This document shows positions 50,271-58,779 of a DNA stretch of 64,000 nucleotides, one piece after another. The notes beneath the pieces were generated by a model, which worked only from the letters and a program-made list of their open reading frames with translations, ran no database searches and was not told where the DNA came from. The position numbers and the translations under genes are program-made. This DNA comes from Clostridia bacterium (GTDB lineage Bacteria > Bacillota > Clostridia > Oscillospirales > Acutalibacteraceae), in NCBI GenBank assembly GCA_024404115.1, contig JAKSQM010000008.1:36027-100026 (forward strand). Reading direction: 5' to 3'. Positions within the stretch are counted from its first letter, which is position 1. Each line of letters starts with the position of its first letter.

Positions 50271-51249
50271 AGCACTTAAATTCTATTTTGCACATTTTGC
50301 GTATTTTTTCCATAACGATGTTTACATTTTGAGTTATGCGGTTAAAGTATTCATATTCTTCGCTTTCAGCGCCGCATTCAATATATTTAAGAAAGTTTGC
50401 CGCTTCATAAGACATAAGAACAGGCTTTTCAAGGTCGGGCGAAAGAGCCTCCTCTGTGCCGTCTTTATTTATGAATTTCATTTCGGTGAGCTTTGAAACA
50501 GATGGCAGAATAATTGTACCCTCATCACCGCAGATCATGGAGCCGCATCTGTCCTGCCCAACCTTTGAATATGTGAGTGTAACCTGCTTATCGCTGTAGT
50601 CAAAAATCGCAGTGCCGAATCCGTCTGCACCTGTTGAAAGAAAGCCTGATGATGCAATTATATTTTGGGGCTCTCCAAAAATTTCAAGTGCAGGGTAAAT
50701 GCAATAAATTCCTAAATCCATAAGGCAGCCTGTTGCAAACTCGGGATTAAAAATATTTGGCAGTTCCCCTCTTTTAAGTGCGGCATATTTTGAAGAAAGC
50801 TGAGAAAAATCAAAGTGCGCAGTGGTGATTTTCCCTGCCTTTTTAAGAGCGTCAAGAAGCACCTTTCTTGCAGGCAGATGAAGATACATAATCGCTTCCA
50901 TATAAACAAGTTTTTTGCTCTTTGCAAGGGTCAGAAGCTCAGTAAATTCATTGGGTGTAACTGTTATGGGCTTTTCACAAAGAACGTGCTTGCCGTTTTC
51001 AAGCATCAGCTTGCTTTGAGAGTAATGAAGCGAGTTAGGGCTTGCAATATACACAGCGTCAATGTTGCTGTGTGCAAAATCATCTATGTTGTCAAAAATT
51101 TCTGCTCCGCCAAATGGGGACGCAAATTTTTCACCTTTTTCTTTGCTTCTTGAATAAACGGCTGAAAATTCAAGACCATCAATAAGCTGTGTGCCTTTAA
51201 CAAATTCTTCGGCAATCCAGCCTGTTCCTATAACACCAAATTTTATCAT
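50269..51249 (-). CDS. Gfo/Idh/MocA-family oxidoreductase
   Basis: 326 residues: GVIGTGWIAEEFV Rossmann start, AVYIASPNSLHY, the canonical LCEKPIT with the conserved Lys, and CLMDLGIYCIYP in the C-terminal domain, which holds the usual His/Tyr position as Tyr. It is closer to dimeric dihydrodiol dehydrogenase or scyllo-inositol-type members than the Gfo/Idh protein at 38.5 kb, which lacks EKP. Substrate unknown. AAGGAG precedes the ATG. Confidence 0.87.
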   Translation of the reverse strand: MIKFGVIGTGWIAEEFVKGTQLIDGLEFSAVYSRSKEKGEKFASPFGGAEIFDNIDDFAHSNIDAVYIASPNSLHYSQSKLMLENGKHVLCEKPITVTPNEFTELLTLAKSKKLVYMEAIMYLHLPARKVLLDALKKAGKITTAHFDFSQLSSKYAALKRGELPNIFNPEFATGCLMDLGIYCIYPALEIFGEPQNIIASSGFLSTGADGFGTAIFDYSDKQVTLTYSKVGQDRCGSMICGDEGTIILPSVSKLTEMKFINKDGTEEALSPDLEKPVLMSYEAANFLKYIECGAESEEYEYFNRITQNVNIVMEKIRKMCKIEFKC

Positions 51250-51280
51250 AAAAAATCTCCTTACAAATTGTTATGAATTT

Positions 51281-51309
51281 ATAGTATCATTCAGAATTTT
51301 TGCTGTCAA
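51281..51309 (-). promoter_or_regulatory. Promoter for the Gfo/Idh gene
   Basis: On the minus strand perfect TTGACA (51309-51304), a 17-base spacer and TACTAT (51286-51281). Confidence 0.7.
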
Positions 51310-51323
51310 CATTATTTTTTTAT

Positions 51324-51352
51324 TTGCATAAAAAGACAGTATGTGATATGAT
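51324..51352 (+). promoter_or_regulatory. Promoter for the histidine phosphatase gene
   Basis: TTGCAT (51324-51329), a 17-base spacer and TATGAT (51347-51352), 28 bases before the ATG. Confidence 0.55.
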
Positions 51353-51379
51353 TATTAAAAATTTTTCGGAGGAATTATA

Positions 51380-52081
51380 ATGGCATCCCCAGTTAAAATA
51401 CTTGAATTATATCTTGTTCGCCACGGCGAATCTTTAGGGAATATCGGCAAAGCAGAAATGTTTGATGACGACAGAAAATTTGACGCACCTCTTTCAGAAA
51501 AAGGCGAAAGACAGGCTCAGCTTCTTGCAGAGTATTTTTCATCACTTCCCCTTGACGGGATTTTTTCAAGCGGACTTCGCCGTTCCGTTCACACCGCCAG
51601 CGAGGTTGCCGCCCGTCAGCCAGAGAATGGAGTAAAGCGGGTTGAGGTTCACAAGCTTTTCACTGAATGTAACACAGGCGAAGAAACAGTTGGCAGAACG
51701 ATTGATGAAATAAAAAAAGATTTTCCTCTTGCGGTTTCTGCACTTGGAACTGACGAAAAAGAAAAGGTGATTTTTCACGGAAAAGATGACACCGACAGCC
51801 AGCTCCTTGAAAGAGCAAAAGAGGGCATGAAGTATATCTTTGACCGCTACCATAGCGGCGAAAAAATTATGATTGCCGCCCACGGAGCAATAAACACATT
51901 TCTTTTGTATGCGGCTCTCGGTCTTTCACATGAGCAGAGCTTTGACCCGTCATTCTTTAACACAGGAATTACAAAAATAATCTTTTTTGAAAAAGGCACA
52001 GGCAGCTTTGCAGATACACACCTTGTTTATCACAACATTGTGCCGCACCTTTATGGTGAAATGCCTGAATTCAAATTTTAA
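51380..52081 (+). CDS. Histidine phosphatase superfamily protein
   Basis: 233 residues. LYLVRHGESLGNIGKA holds the catalytic His of the RHG motif, FSSGLRRSVHTASE the phosphate-binding Arg, a Glu-rich middle (FTECNTGEETVG) the proton donor region, and IAAHGAINTFLL the second His. It could act on phosphorylated sugars, nucleotides or phosphoglycerate-like substrates. Length and motif order fit the cofactor-dependent PGM/CobC branch. GGAGG lies seven bases before the ATG. Single-gene unit. Confidence 0.87.
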   Translation: MASPVKILELYLVRHGESLGNIGKAEMFDDDRKFDAPLSEKGERQAQLLAEYFSSLPLDGIFSSGLRRSVHTASEVAARQPENGVKRVEVHKLFTECNTGEETVGRTIDEIKKDFPLAVSALGTDEKEKVIFHGKDDTDSQLLERAKEGMKYIFDRYHSGEKIMIAAHGAINTFLLYAALGLSHEQSFDPSFFNTGITKIIFFEKGTGSFADTHLVYHNIVPHLYGEMPEFKF

Positions 52082-52088
52082 CTTCAAT

Positions 52089-52122
52089 AAAAAAGATGGC
52101 TGCAATTCGCAACCATCTTTTC
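52089..52122. terminator. Bidirectional terminator between converging genes
   Basis: AAAAGATGG pairs with CCATCTTTT around an inner GC/GC and AATTC loop; T-runs exist on both strands. Confidence 0.8.
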
Positions 52123-52136
52123 TGTTTATTATTCAA

Positions 52137-52973
52137 TCAATCTTCTGTTGATTTTTTATTTTTCATAAGTGATGAGATGAGGAAAACGAGGCAGGCAACA
52201 AAGATAATTGCAATAACAACAACTGCAACTGTTTTGCCTTTGCTTGAAATGCCCTCGTTAGCAACTGTAACCTCTGTTTCAGCTTCAGAAGCGTCTGCTT
52301 TTTTGGTGCTGCCTTTTGCAACAGGTGAATTGTCTGCTGTGGTGCTTTCTGTTTCTGATGCCACTTCACTCTGACCCTCTGCACCGGACACAGCCGATGT
52401 GCTCTGACCTGCGCTGGCTTCGGGGAGCTGACCGCCCTCAACTGTTGCATCTGATGATGAAGATGATGAACCTGATTCAAGATCATAATCAACAGATGTT
52501 TTTATATCCTGAAAGCCCTCGTTCTGACAATTCTCAAAAGAAAGAGAAATATCTGAATCTGAAAGGTTAACGCCTGCAATCTTTGAGAATTTCAATTTGA
52601 TAATTGCACCGTCTTTGTTAACAATTTTAAACGGAAGTGTTGTTGCAATTGAAATTTTAATAGGGTTGCTGTCGCTGTTGGCGTTGAAAATAGTCATTCC
52701 GCCCTGACCCTCAAGATAATTTTTAAATGCCGCAAAGCCTGAGGCAAACTGGCAATTTTCAAGTGTAAGCTTGAGGCTGTTATACTTAATGCTTGCATCA
52801 AGTGCGCAGAATCCTGTTCCGCCTGCAAAATCAAGTGTTACTGTAACGCTTTTTTCATCCTGTGAAACAACGCAAAGCTTGAAGTTTGCGCCGTCTGCCG
52901 CATTAACTGTTATCGGAATAAGTGATAGAACCATAATAGCGCAGATAAGAACTGCAAAAACCTTTTTTAACAT
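52137..52973 (-). CDS. Membrane-anchored cohesin-like domain protein
   Basis: 278 residues: a signal peptide (about 1-25, cut near VNA-AD), a beta-sandwich domain (about 26-165) with the cohesin/CBM-like pattern FCALDASIKYNSLKLTLENC, NPIKISIATTLPFK and KDGAIIKLKFSKIAG, a Ser/Ala/Glu/Thr-rich linker, and a C-terminal membrane helix (VAVVVIAIIFVACLVFLISS) with KNKK. It would be tethered to the cell surface by its C-terminus. The cohesin assignment is by pattern; other members of this fold bind carbohydrate. It is 12 bases downstream of a dockerin-containing GH25 gene, so both partners of a cohesin-dockerin pair may be made together. Confidence 0.68.
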   Translation of the reverse strand: MLKKVFAVLICAIMVLSLIPITVNAADGANFKLCVVSQDEKSVTVTLDFAGGTGFCALDASIKYNSLKLTLENCQFASGFAAFKNYLEGQGGMTIFNANSDSNPIKISIATTLPFKIVNKDGAIIKLKFSKIAGVNLSDSDISLSFENCQNEGFQDIKTSVDYDLESGSSSSSSDATVEGGQLPEASAGQSTSAVSGAEGQSEVASETESTTADNSPVAKGSTKKADASEAETEVTVANEGISSKGKTVAVVVIAIIFVACLVFLISSLMKNKKSTED

Positions 52974-52985
52974 ATGAATACTCCT

Positions 52986-54797
52986 TTATATAGGCATTTC
53001 GGCTTTACCAAATGCCACATCTTTAATTGTTTTAACATCGGTGGAGTCAACCTTTCCGTCAAAGTTGATGTCCGCCGCTTTTTTCTGAATTTCTGAATAT
53101 GACACCTTGCTGTCTGCACCCTTTGAAATGTTAAGCGCATCAGAAAGGTCGATGCCGTCGCAAAGTCCGTCTCCGTTGCAATCACCCGAAACGATAATTG
53201 TAAGTCTGTCTGCAACCTTGCCGCCCGATGTGATAGTGAGCAGACTGCCTGTGCCAACAAAAGAGCCTTCGTCAAGCTTCATTGTGTAGGTTGTGCCGCT
53301 TGAAAGTGAAACATATTTTTTCATGAAATCAGCTTCGGTCATACGCTCGTCGCCAATAATCACAATGCCCGTTTCAACTTTTCTTGGTGTTTTAATAAAT
53401 GAGTAAGCAGACTTGCCGCTGCCTGCGGCGAAAAGTACAATGTTTGTGCCGCCCATGGTGAATTCAGCCTCATCACCGTAAACAGGCGCACCGCCATTTG
53501 ATGTTGCCCAGCCCTCAAATTTCATTTCAGTTTGCGGGATATTCCATTTTGGAAGCTTTACAGTGCTACCTTTCTTGGCTTTAATCGGCTCAATGCTTCT
53601 GCCGTTTACACCTGTTACAAAGCAGATTGTGCCGTAAAAATCAGCATAGTCAAGTGAAATCCAGCATTTTGTGCCGTTGCCGTTAAACCAACCCCAGTTA
53701 TCCTGAATACCGTAAATAAAAATTGTGTCTGCATAATGGAGCTGTGTAACCGCACCGTATGATGTGGCAGGGCCTTCTCTTACATTCAATGAATCAACAT
53801 TTACAATGTAATAGCCGATACCGCTTTTTTGTGAAATATATTCAGATGTTTTGCTTGTGCCTGAGCTGAGCTTTATCCATCCCATTCCGTTGTCATAGGG
53901 AATAGCACCCCAGCCGTTATAGGCATAATTCACATAAATCTCACTGCCAGCAGGGAGTCTGCCTGAAAGGGGACTGGAATCTGATGCCCATGACCTTACA
54001 TCGGTAAGGGTCATGGTTTTATACATTCCGCTTTTGGAATAGTCATTGTCATTCTGAGAGGGGTTAAACGACCCCGAATAGCCGTTGTAGCTGTATTTTT
54101 TAATAAATTCGGGGTAGTTAAAATAACATTCACTTATGTCAACATTGCCGGATACGCCGTCAACCTTGCCTGTTTCTGTGTATTGCCACATGCCGTATTT
54201 GCCGCTGTATGTGCATTTCTCAGCATACTGAGCAACCCACAGGGGATAGCTTGTCAGTTCATAATCATAAAGCATTGATGTAAGCCAGTATGTGTTTGAA
54301 TAAATGCCCGCGTAATAGCCTCTGTCTTTCATAGCTTTGCAGAAAGCAAGGGCAATGTCAGTTCTCTGCCTTGTGTTAAGGGAGGTCTGCAAAACAGTAT
54401 CCTCCATATCAATATAAATGGGCATATCGGGCTTGCAATTATAAGCTTCAAGCTTGTCTATAACCCACTGAGCCTCTTCAACAGCCTCGTTTTCATTCAT
54501 TGCTAAGCTGTAAAAGTAAACGCCAAAAGGCAATGAATACTGCTTTGCACCGCTTAAATGGGAGCAGAACATATTATCTTCAACAAGGTTTCTAACAGTT
54601 GAACCACGGTAGCCTATTCTTGCAATAACACCGTCAACCGATTTTGATGTAGTGCTCCAGTCAATTGTTGTGTTCCACTTTGAAACATCTATAACCTTTA
54701 ACTTGGCAGCACTTGGCTCAGCAGCTGTTATATTAACAACCAAAGAAAGAAAAACAATCGCCACAACAGCCGCAGCAATTACCTTTTTAATAGACAT
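52986..54797 (-). CDS. Secreted GH25 lysozyme with SH3-like, repeat and dockerin domains
   Basis: 603 residues. A signal peptide (about 1-26) precedes a GH25 muramidase domain: VIDVSKWNTTIDW, PIYIDMEDT with the catalytic Asp/Glu, and the closing WQYTETGKVDGVSGNVDI. Two SH3b-like segments follow (about 275-335 and 340-400; VDSLNVREGPATSYGAV), then a repeat domain of the Listeria-Bacteroides type (FEGWATSNGGAPV). The C-terminus is a dockerin with two calcium repeats, GDCNGDGLCDGIDLSDAL and ADINFDGKVDSTDVKTI. It should cut peptidoglycan outside the cell and be held on a cohesin, plausibly the adjacent membrane-anchored one. AAGGAGG lies six bases before the ATG. Confidence 0.88.
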   Translation of the reverse strand: MSIKKVIAAAVVAIVFLSLVVNITAAEPSAAKLKVIDVSKWNTTIDWSTTSKSVDGVIARIGYRGSTVRNLVEDNMFCSHLSGAKQYSLPFGVYFYSLAMNENEAVEEAQWVIDKLEAYNCKPDMPIYIDMEDTVLQTSLNTRQRTDIALAFCKAMKDRGYYAGIYSNTYWLTSMLYDYELTSYPLWVAQYAEKCTYSGKYGMWQYTETGKVDGVSGNVDISECYFNYPEFIKKYSYNGYSGSFNPSQNDNDYSKSGMYKTMTLTDVRSWASDSSPLSGRLPAGSEIYVNYAYNGWGAIPYDNGMGWIKLSSGTSKTSEYISQKSGIGYYIVNVDSLNVREGPATSYGAVTQLHYADTIFIYGIQDNWGWFNGNGTKCWISLDYADFYGTICFVTGVNGRSIEPIKAKKGSTVKLPKWNIPQTEMKFEGWATSNGGAPVYGDEAEFTMGGTNIVLFAAGSGKSAYSFIKTPRKVETGIVIIGDERMTEADFMKKYVSLSSGTTYTMKLDEGSFVGTGSLLTITSGGKVADRLTIIVSGDCNGDGLCDGIDLSDALNISKGADSKVSYSEIQKKAADINFDGKVDSTDVKTIKDVAFGKAEMPI

Positions 54798-54833
54798 GAG
54801 CCGCCTCCTTTTTACATTTTATACACTTAACTA

Positions 54834-54862
54834 ATTGTAGCACAATAAAAATTTTTTGTCTA
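54834..54862 (-). promoter_or_regulatory. Promoter for the GH25/cohesin-like operon
   Basis: On the minus strand TAGACA (54862-54857), a 17-base spacer and TACAAT (54839-54834), each one base from consensus. Confidence 0.65.
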
Positions 54863-54879
54863 TAACTATCACGAATTTC

Positions 54880-54907
54880 TTGAAAGTTAAATTTTAGGTG
54901 TTATAAT
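54880..54907 (+). promoter_or_regulatory. Promoter for the DMT exporter gene
   Basis: TTGAAA (54880-54885), a 16-base spacer and perfect TATAAT (54902-54907), 30 bases before the ATG. Confidence 0.6.
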
Positions 54908-54937
54908 CATAATAGTTTATTTTAAAAGGAAATTGTT

Positions 54938-55849
54938 ATGGAAGAGAAAAACATTTTTAACAAAAACTTATCGTTCACACTCCTCGCCATTGCCGCAACA
55001 GCTTTGTGGGGCACCGCATTCCCCGGGATTAAGTTAGGCTATGAATGGTTTGGTATTGACAACACCGGCTCAAAGCTTTTATTTGCAGGCATCCGCTTTA
55101 TTATTGCAGGTCTTATGGTGCTTACGGTGTATGTTATCAGATACAAAAAGCTCCCTGTGCTTCAGAATAACGAAATCAAGCCTGTGCTTTTGCTGGCTCT
55201 TATTCAGGTGGCAGGCGATTATTTCTTTTATTATCTTGGTCTTTCGGTTACATCGGGCGGAGTTGCGGCTGTTGTTAATTCATTTGACACATTCTGCGCC
55301 GTTATTGTGGTATCGTTATTCTTTAAAAATGACAAGCTCACTGTGCAGAAAGTTATTGGCTGTATTATTGGACTTACAGGCATTGTGCTTATAAATATCC
55401 GTGGCGGTTCTGATATTTCATTTAAGCTAACAGGCGAGGGCTTTATTCTTATCTCCGCTCTTTTTTCAACATTCGGTGTTATCATCAACAAAAAAGCCGC
55501 CCTTGAGATTAACCCTGTTATGCTCACAGGCTATTATCTTCTCATAGGCGGTGTTATTCTGACGGCTATTGCCATTCCCTTAAAAGGGCATATTTCATTT
55601 TCAAATATCAAGGCTGACCTTTGCCTTGTTTACCTTTCAATGGTGTCTGCATTGGCATTCCTTATCTGGTCGGGGCTTCTTAAATATAATAATGTAAGCA
55701 AGACCAGCGTTTTTAAGCTGATGACACCAATTTTCGGCAATGTATTTTCTGCCATTGCGCTGAGTGAAAATATCTTCACCCCAGCTCATTTAATTTCAGT
55801 TTTGCTTGTAGCAACAGGCATCGGCATTGTTAATTATCAGAAAAAATAA
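54938..55849 (+). CDS. EamA-family (DMT superfamily) transporter
   Basis: 303 residues with ten predicted membrane helices as two EamA repeats. The first repeat begins ALWGTAFPGIKLGYEW and contains RFIIAGLMVL; the second begins near FILISALFSTFGVIIN. Members export amino acids, nucleosides or other metabolites. A weak AAGG site precedes the ATG. Its last 20 bases overlap the tail of the deacylase gene on the other strand. Confidence 0.85.
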   Translation: MEEKNIFNKNLSFTLLAIAATALWGTAFPGIKLGYEWFGIDNTGSKLLFAGIRFIIAGLMVLTVYVIRYKKLPVLQNNEIKPVLLLALIQVAGDYFFYYLGLSVTSGGVAAVVNSFDTFCAVIVVSLFFKNDKLTVQKVIGCIIGLTGIVLINIRGGSDISFKLTGEGFILISALFSTFGVIINKKAALEINPVMLTGYYLLIGGVILTAIAIPLKGHISFSNIKADLCLVYLSMVSALAFLIWSGLLKYNNVSKTSVFKLMTPIFGNVFSAIALSENIFTPAHLISVLLVATGIGIVNYQKK

Positions 55850-56318
55850 CGTCAGCCGTTCTTGCATTTGCAAGCTTTAAAATGAGGGCAGGTGCAATCT
55901 CAATCTGATGACCGATTTTGCCTGCACTGACAGTTACAGTTTCAAGTGAAGAAACATCCTGCTGAAAGAAAGTTTTAAACGGCTTTTTCATACCCAGTGG
56001 ACTGCATCCGCCATGGATATATCCTGTCAGCGGAAGCAGTTCTTTTTGTTTAATCATTTCAATATTTTTTTCACCTGCCGCCTTTGCACATTTTTTTAAA
56101 TCAAGCTGAGCCGCAACAGGAATAACAAAAACATAATTTCTTTTAGACGCGCCAACAGTTACAAGTGTTTTGTAAACAGTTGACGGGTCTTTTTTTATAA
56201 AGTTTGCAACGGTGATTCCGTCTGTTGGTATGTCATCACCAACAGGGTACTGATGAGAAATATATTTTATTTTTTTCTGGTCAAGAAAACGCATAACATT
56301 TGTTTTAAAATCTGCCAT
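55830..56318 (-). CDS. YbaK/EbsC-type Cys-tRNA(Pro) deacylase
   Basis: 162 residues. The YbaK fold is indicated by TVYKTLVTVGASKRNYVFVI with the key Lys, LDLKKCAKAAGEK, and the conserved GYIHGGCSPLGMKK. This domain removes cysteine mischarged onto tRNA-Pro. The ATG at 56318 follows AAGGAGC by six bases; a longer frame to 56375 has no ribosome site. The gene ends inside the converging transporter gene. Confidence 0.9.
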   Translation of the reverse strand: MADFKTNVMRFLDQKKIKYISHQYPVGDDIPTDGITVANFIKKDPSTVYKTLVTVGASKRNYVFVIPVAAQLDLKKCAKAAGEKNIEMIKQKELLPLTGYIHGGCSPLGMKKPFKTFFQQDVSSLETVTVSAGKIGHQIEIAPALILKLANARTADVIFSDN

Positions 56319-56377
56319 AGTCTGCTCCTTAAAAGATGATAAAGGAATTTTACAACCATTGGGGCAGATTGTCAACC

Positions 56378-56809
56378 TTATGAATCGCCATTAACCGCTT
56401 TTCGCATTGTTTCTGCCATTTCAAGGAATTGGTCTGCTTTGATTATGGCAAGTCCCTGCTCTTCATCACCAAGCACCACAAGCTTTGTGCCTGTTGTGAG
56501 GGTGAAAAGCTTCCTCGCTTCGGCAGGAATAACAATCTGCCCTTTATCCCCGACAGTTACAACACCAAAAAGATGCTTGCCCTTTGGCGGAGCAGAAAGC
56601 CCGTAATTTTCTTTTGCTTCATAATTCACAAGGTCGTCAAGGGTTACGCCAAAAATTTCTGCAAGGGATTTGCATTTTTCAATATCGGGCAGGGTTTCGC
56701 CAGCCTCCCACTTTGAAAGTGCCTGACGGGAAATGCCCACTTTTTCTGCCAGCTCTTCCTGCGATAATCCGTTTAATTTTCTGAGAGCTGCAAGATTTTC
56801 ATTAAACAT
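56378..56809 (-). CDS. XRE-HTH/AbrB-like fusion transcription regulator
   Basis: 143 residues. The N-terminal XRE helix-turn-helix (about 5-60; LSQEELAEKVGISRQALSKW) is fused to a C-terminal swapped-hairpin AbrB/SpoVT-like domain (about 80-125; VTVGDKGQIVIPAEARKLF). Both halves can bind DNA. The ATG at 56809 has AGAAGG about seven bases upstream, and the gene begins two bases after the acyltransferase stop, so it is co-transcribed with it. It probably autoregulates or controls the upstream gene. Confidence 0.87.
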   Translation of the reverse strand: MFNENLAALRKLNGLSQEELAEKVGISRQALSKWEAGETLPDIEKCKSLAEIFGVTLDDLVNYEAKENYGLSAPPKGKHLFGVVTVGDKGQIVIPAEARKLFTLTTGTKLVVLGDEEQGLAIIKADQFLEMAETMRKAVNGDS

Positions 56810-56811
56810 AA

Positions 56812-57888
56812 TCAAACCTTCTTTTTTCGTGAAATTCCAAGAACGCACCACCTGAAAAACGGTATGCGTGAAATAATTTCATAAAGCAAAATCGACACCG
56901 CAAACGCTGAAACAAGAGTGATAAAATAAATAAGAAACGGCGGTAATGCAGTCTGCTTTAAAAATAATCCGCACAGCGAAACGGGCAGATAATGAAACAC
57001 ATAAATGCCCCAGCTTTTTTTATTCATAAAGCGTGTGAATGTTGTTTCTTTATTGCCGTATTTTTTCATAAGTCCCAAAATTGCAAGGCACGCAAACCAA
57101 AGAAAAGCAACTGCCAGTGGAGAATTAACAACAGGCTCAGCGGCAAAGTTTTTGCCGTAATAAACTTTTGTATAAACTGCACCCAAAATCACCGCAACAG
57201 GTAAGGTGAAAAATCTGAATTTTACAAGGCAATCCGTTGCCTTTTCGTGAGTGAAAATATAGTAGCCAATAAGAAAAGAAAATCCGTAAATTCCAAAGCG
57301 GTAAACCACCACAACAGGGGTGTTGAGAATCTGCGAAAATCCCCACATTAAAACACCGAGAATGAGCATAAAAATCGGTGAGCCTGCCACTTTTTCGCAA
57401 AGATTATAAAGTCTGCCTTTTTCGATTTTTCTTATAAGTAAAAGTAAAACAGAGAAAAGCCAAAGCAGCTGAATATACCACAAAACTCCTGTGCCAGAAA
57501 CGGAGGTTATAAGATACAAAATCGGCTTCGGCACATTGCCCATTGTTTCAAATGCGTGTCCAAGCTTCATGCTGACAATTCCCTGAATCCACTGAAAAAC
57601 AAAAAGGCCGATTGTTGACGGCACAAGAAGCTTCACCGTTTTTGAGCGGAGAAATTCTTTTTCGCTGTGGCTGTCAAGGTAATACTTTGCGCACATTCCT
57701 GAAACAATAAAAAGCAAAACCATAAACCACGGGTAGAGTGCATATTGTATAGCGTCCTGCCACTGGTGAGGCTTAAAAGACCCAGCCACGCCCTCACTGG
57801 CAATGCCGTTAAACATATAAATCACATGATAAATCACAACCAGCAAAACCGTTCCCCAGCGGATGTTGTCTAAATAATATTTTCTCAT
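56812..57888 (-). CDS. Acyltransferase family 3 membrane protein
   Basis: 358 residues with about ten membrane helices. The start YYLDNIRWGTVLLVVIYHV includes the conserved Arg and His of the OafA/YrhL acyltransferase-3 family. MCAKYYLDSHSEKEFLRSKT is the usual basic loop. Such proteins O-acetylate or succinylate surface glycans or peptidoglycan. The ATG at 57888 follows AAGGTGGG; the frame extended to 57954 would run through a terminator hairpin. It is followed by an XRE-AbrB regulator. Confidence 0.83.
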   Translation of the reverse strand: MRKYYLDNIRWGTVLLVVIYHVIYMFNGIASEGVAGSFKPHQWQDAIQYALYPWFMVLLFIVSGMCAKYYLDSHSEKEFLRSKTVKLLVPSTIGLFVFQWIQGIVSMKLGHAFETMGNVPKPILYLITSVSGTGVLWYIQLLWLFSVLLLLIRKIEKGRLYNLCEKVAGSPIFMLILGVLMWGFSQILNTPVVVVYRFGIYGFSFLIGYYIFTHEKATDCLVKFRFFTLPVAVILGAVYTKVYYGKNFAAEPVVNSPLAVAFLWFACLAILGLMKKYGNKETTFTRFMNKKSWGIYVFHYLPVSLCGLFLKQTALPPFLIYFITLVSAFAVSILLYEIISRIPFFRWCVLGISRKKKV

Positions 57889-57927
57889 AAAATTCCCACC
57901 TTTGCAATAATTCTTAACAAAATAATA

Positions 57928-57982
57928 TAAAAAAACTGCCTTGCGGTCAACCAATCAAAGTTAACATACAAGACAGTTTTTT
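57928..57982 (-). terminator. Rho-independent terminator after the response regulator gene
   Basis: On the minus strand ACTGTCTTG pairs with CAAGGCAGT (one G-T pair) across a loop of about 26 bases, followed by TTTTTTT. The loop is long, so efficiency is uncertain. Confidence 0.65.
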
Positions 57983-58000
57983 GTTATGAAAAATTGCGAA

Positions 58001-58669
58001 TCAGTCTCTCAGCACATAGCCTTTGCCACGGATAGTGTGAATGAGCCTTAAAGCGTTTTTGGGGTCAACCTTTCTTCTCAGATAGCTGACATAAACATCA
58101 ATTACATTTGTGCCGCCCTCATAGCTGAAATTCCAGATATGGTTTTCGATTTTTTCACGGCTTAAAACGATGCCCTTATTCTGAATAAGATATTCAAGAA
58201 GCATATATTCTTTTGCAGTGAGGCAGATTGTTTCGCCGCCTCTTGTAACGGTGCGTGTATCGGTGTTTACCTCAAGGTCGGCAGCTTTAAGCACATTCGG
58301 GGACTGAGCAGACAGGTTGTTTACAACGCTTCTTACTTTTGTTATAAGCTGTTCAGAAGAGAAGGGCTTAACAAGATAATCAGCACCCTCACTCATAATT
58401 TCTTTCATATTTTCATCAATAGAATCCCCAGCCGCAATAAAAATTACGGGCGTTTCTCTGCCCTCAGAGCGAATTGATTCTACAACTTTTAACCCGTCAA
58501 CAAATGGCAGAACGATGTCGATAATTATGCCGTCATATTCTGCGTAGCTTAAAAGTTCCAGTGTTTCATTGCCGTCAAAGCAGCAATCTACCGAATATCC
58601 GCAGGCTTTCAGTTTCTGAGCAATAATACCATTTAAATCCTTTTCATTCTCAGCAACAAGTAACCTCAT
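58001..58669 (-). CDS. Orphan OmpR/PhoB-type response regulator with atypical receiver
   Basis: 222 residues: receiver domain (1-115) and winged-helix DNA-binding domain (about 125-222; YLRRKVDPKNALRLIHTIRG). The phospho-acceptor Asp (IIIDIVLPFVDG) and the switch Lys (LVKPF) are present. The acidic pocket reads VAENEK, with Asn for one Asp, and the conserved Thr/Ser after strand 4 is Ala (FIAAGDS). It may therefore act with weak or no phosphorylation. No histidine kinase is adjacent. The ATG at 58669 is six bases after GGAGGG; the ATG at 58675 abuts it. Confidence 0.85.
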   Translation of the reverse strand: MRLLVAENEKDLNGIIAQKLKACGYSVDCCFDGNETLELLSYAEYDGIIIDIVLPFVDGLKVVESIRSEGRETPVIFIAAGDSIDENMKEIMSEGADYLVKPFSSEQLITKVRSVVNNLSAQSPNVLKAADLEVNTDTRTVTRGGETICLTAKEYMLLEYLIQNKGIVLSREKIENHIWNFSYEGGTNVIDVYVSYLRRKVDPKNALRLIHTIRGKGYVLRD

Positions 58670-58680
58670 ATCCATCCCTC

Positions 58681-58726
58681 CATTTAAAGTGTTTATGCAA
58701 TTATTCTAAAAGCTCAACTTTAAATG
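58681..58726. promoter_or_regulatory. Ten-base inverted repeat upstream of the response regulator
   Basis: CATTTAAAGT (58681-58690) and ACTTTAAATG (58717-58726) are perfect inverted copies separated by 26 bases, just upstream of the ribosome site. They could be an autoregulatory operator or an mRNA stem in the leader. The AT-rich palindromic core TTTAAA makes chance occurrence more likely than for a mixed sequence. Confidence 0.4.
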
Positions 58727-58779
58727 TGGTTTAATTTTCAATATAATAAAATTAATTTTAATAAATAATCTTTTTAGAA

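Noticed and set aside
57889-57954. Upstream start for the acyltransferase gene
   Set aside because: The extension runs through a terminator hairpin and lacks a ribosome site, while the ATG at 57888 has AAGGTGGG at good distance.
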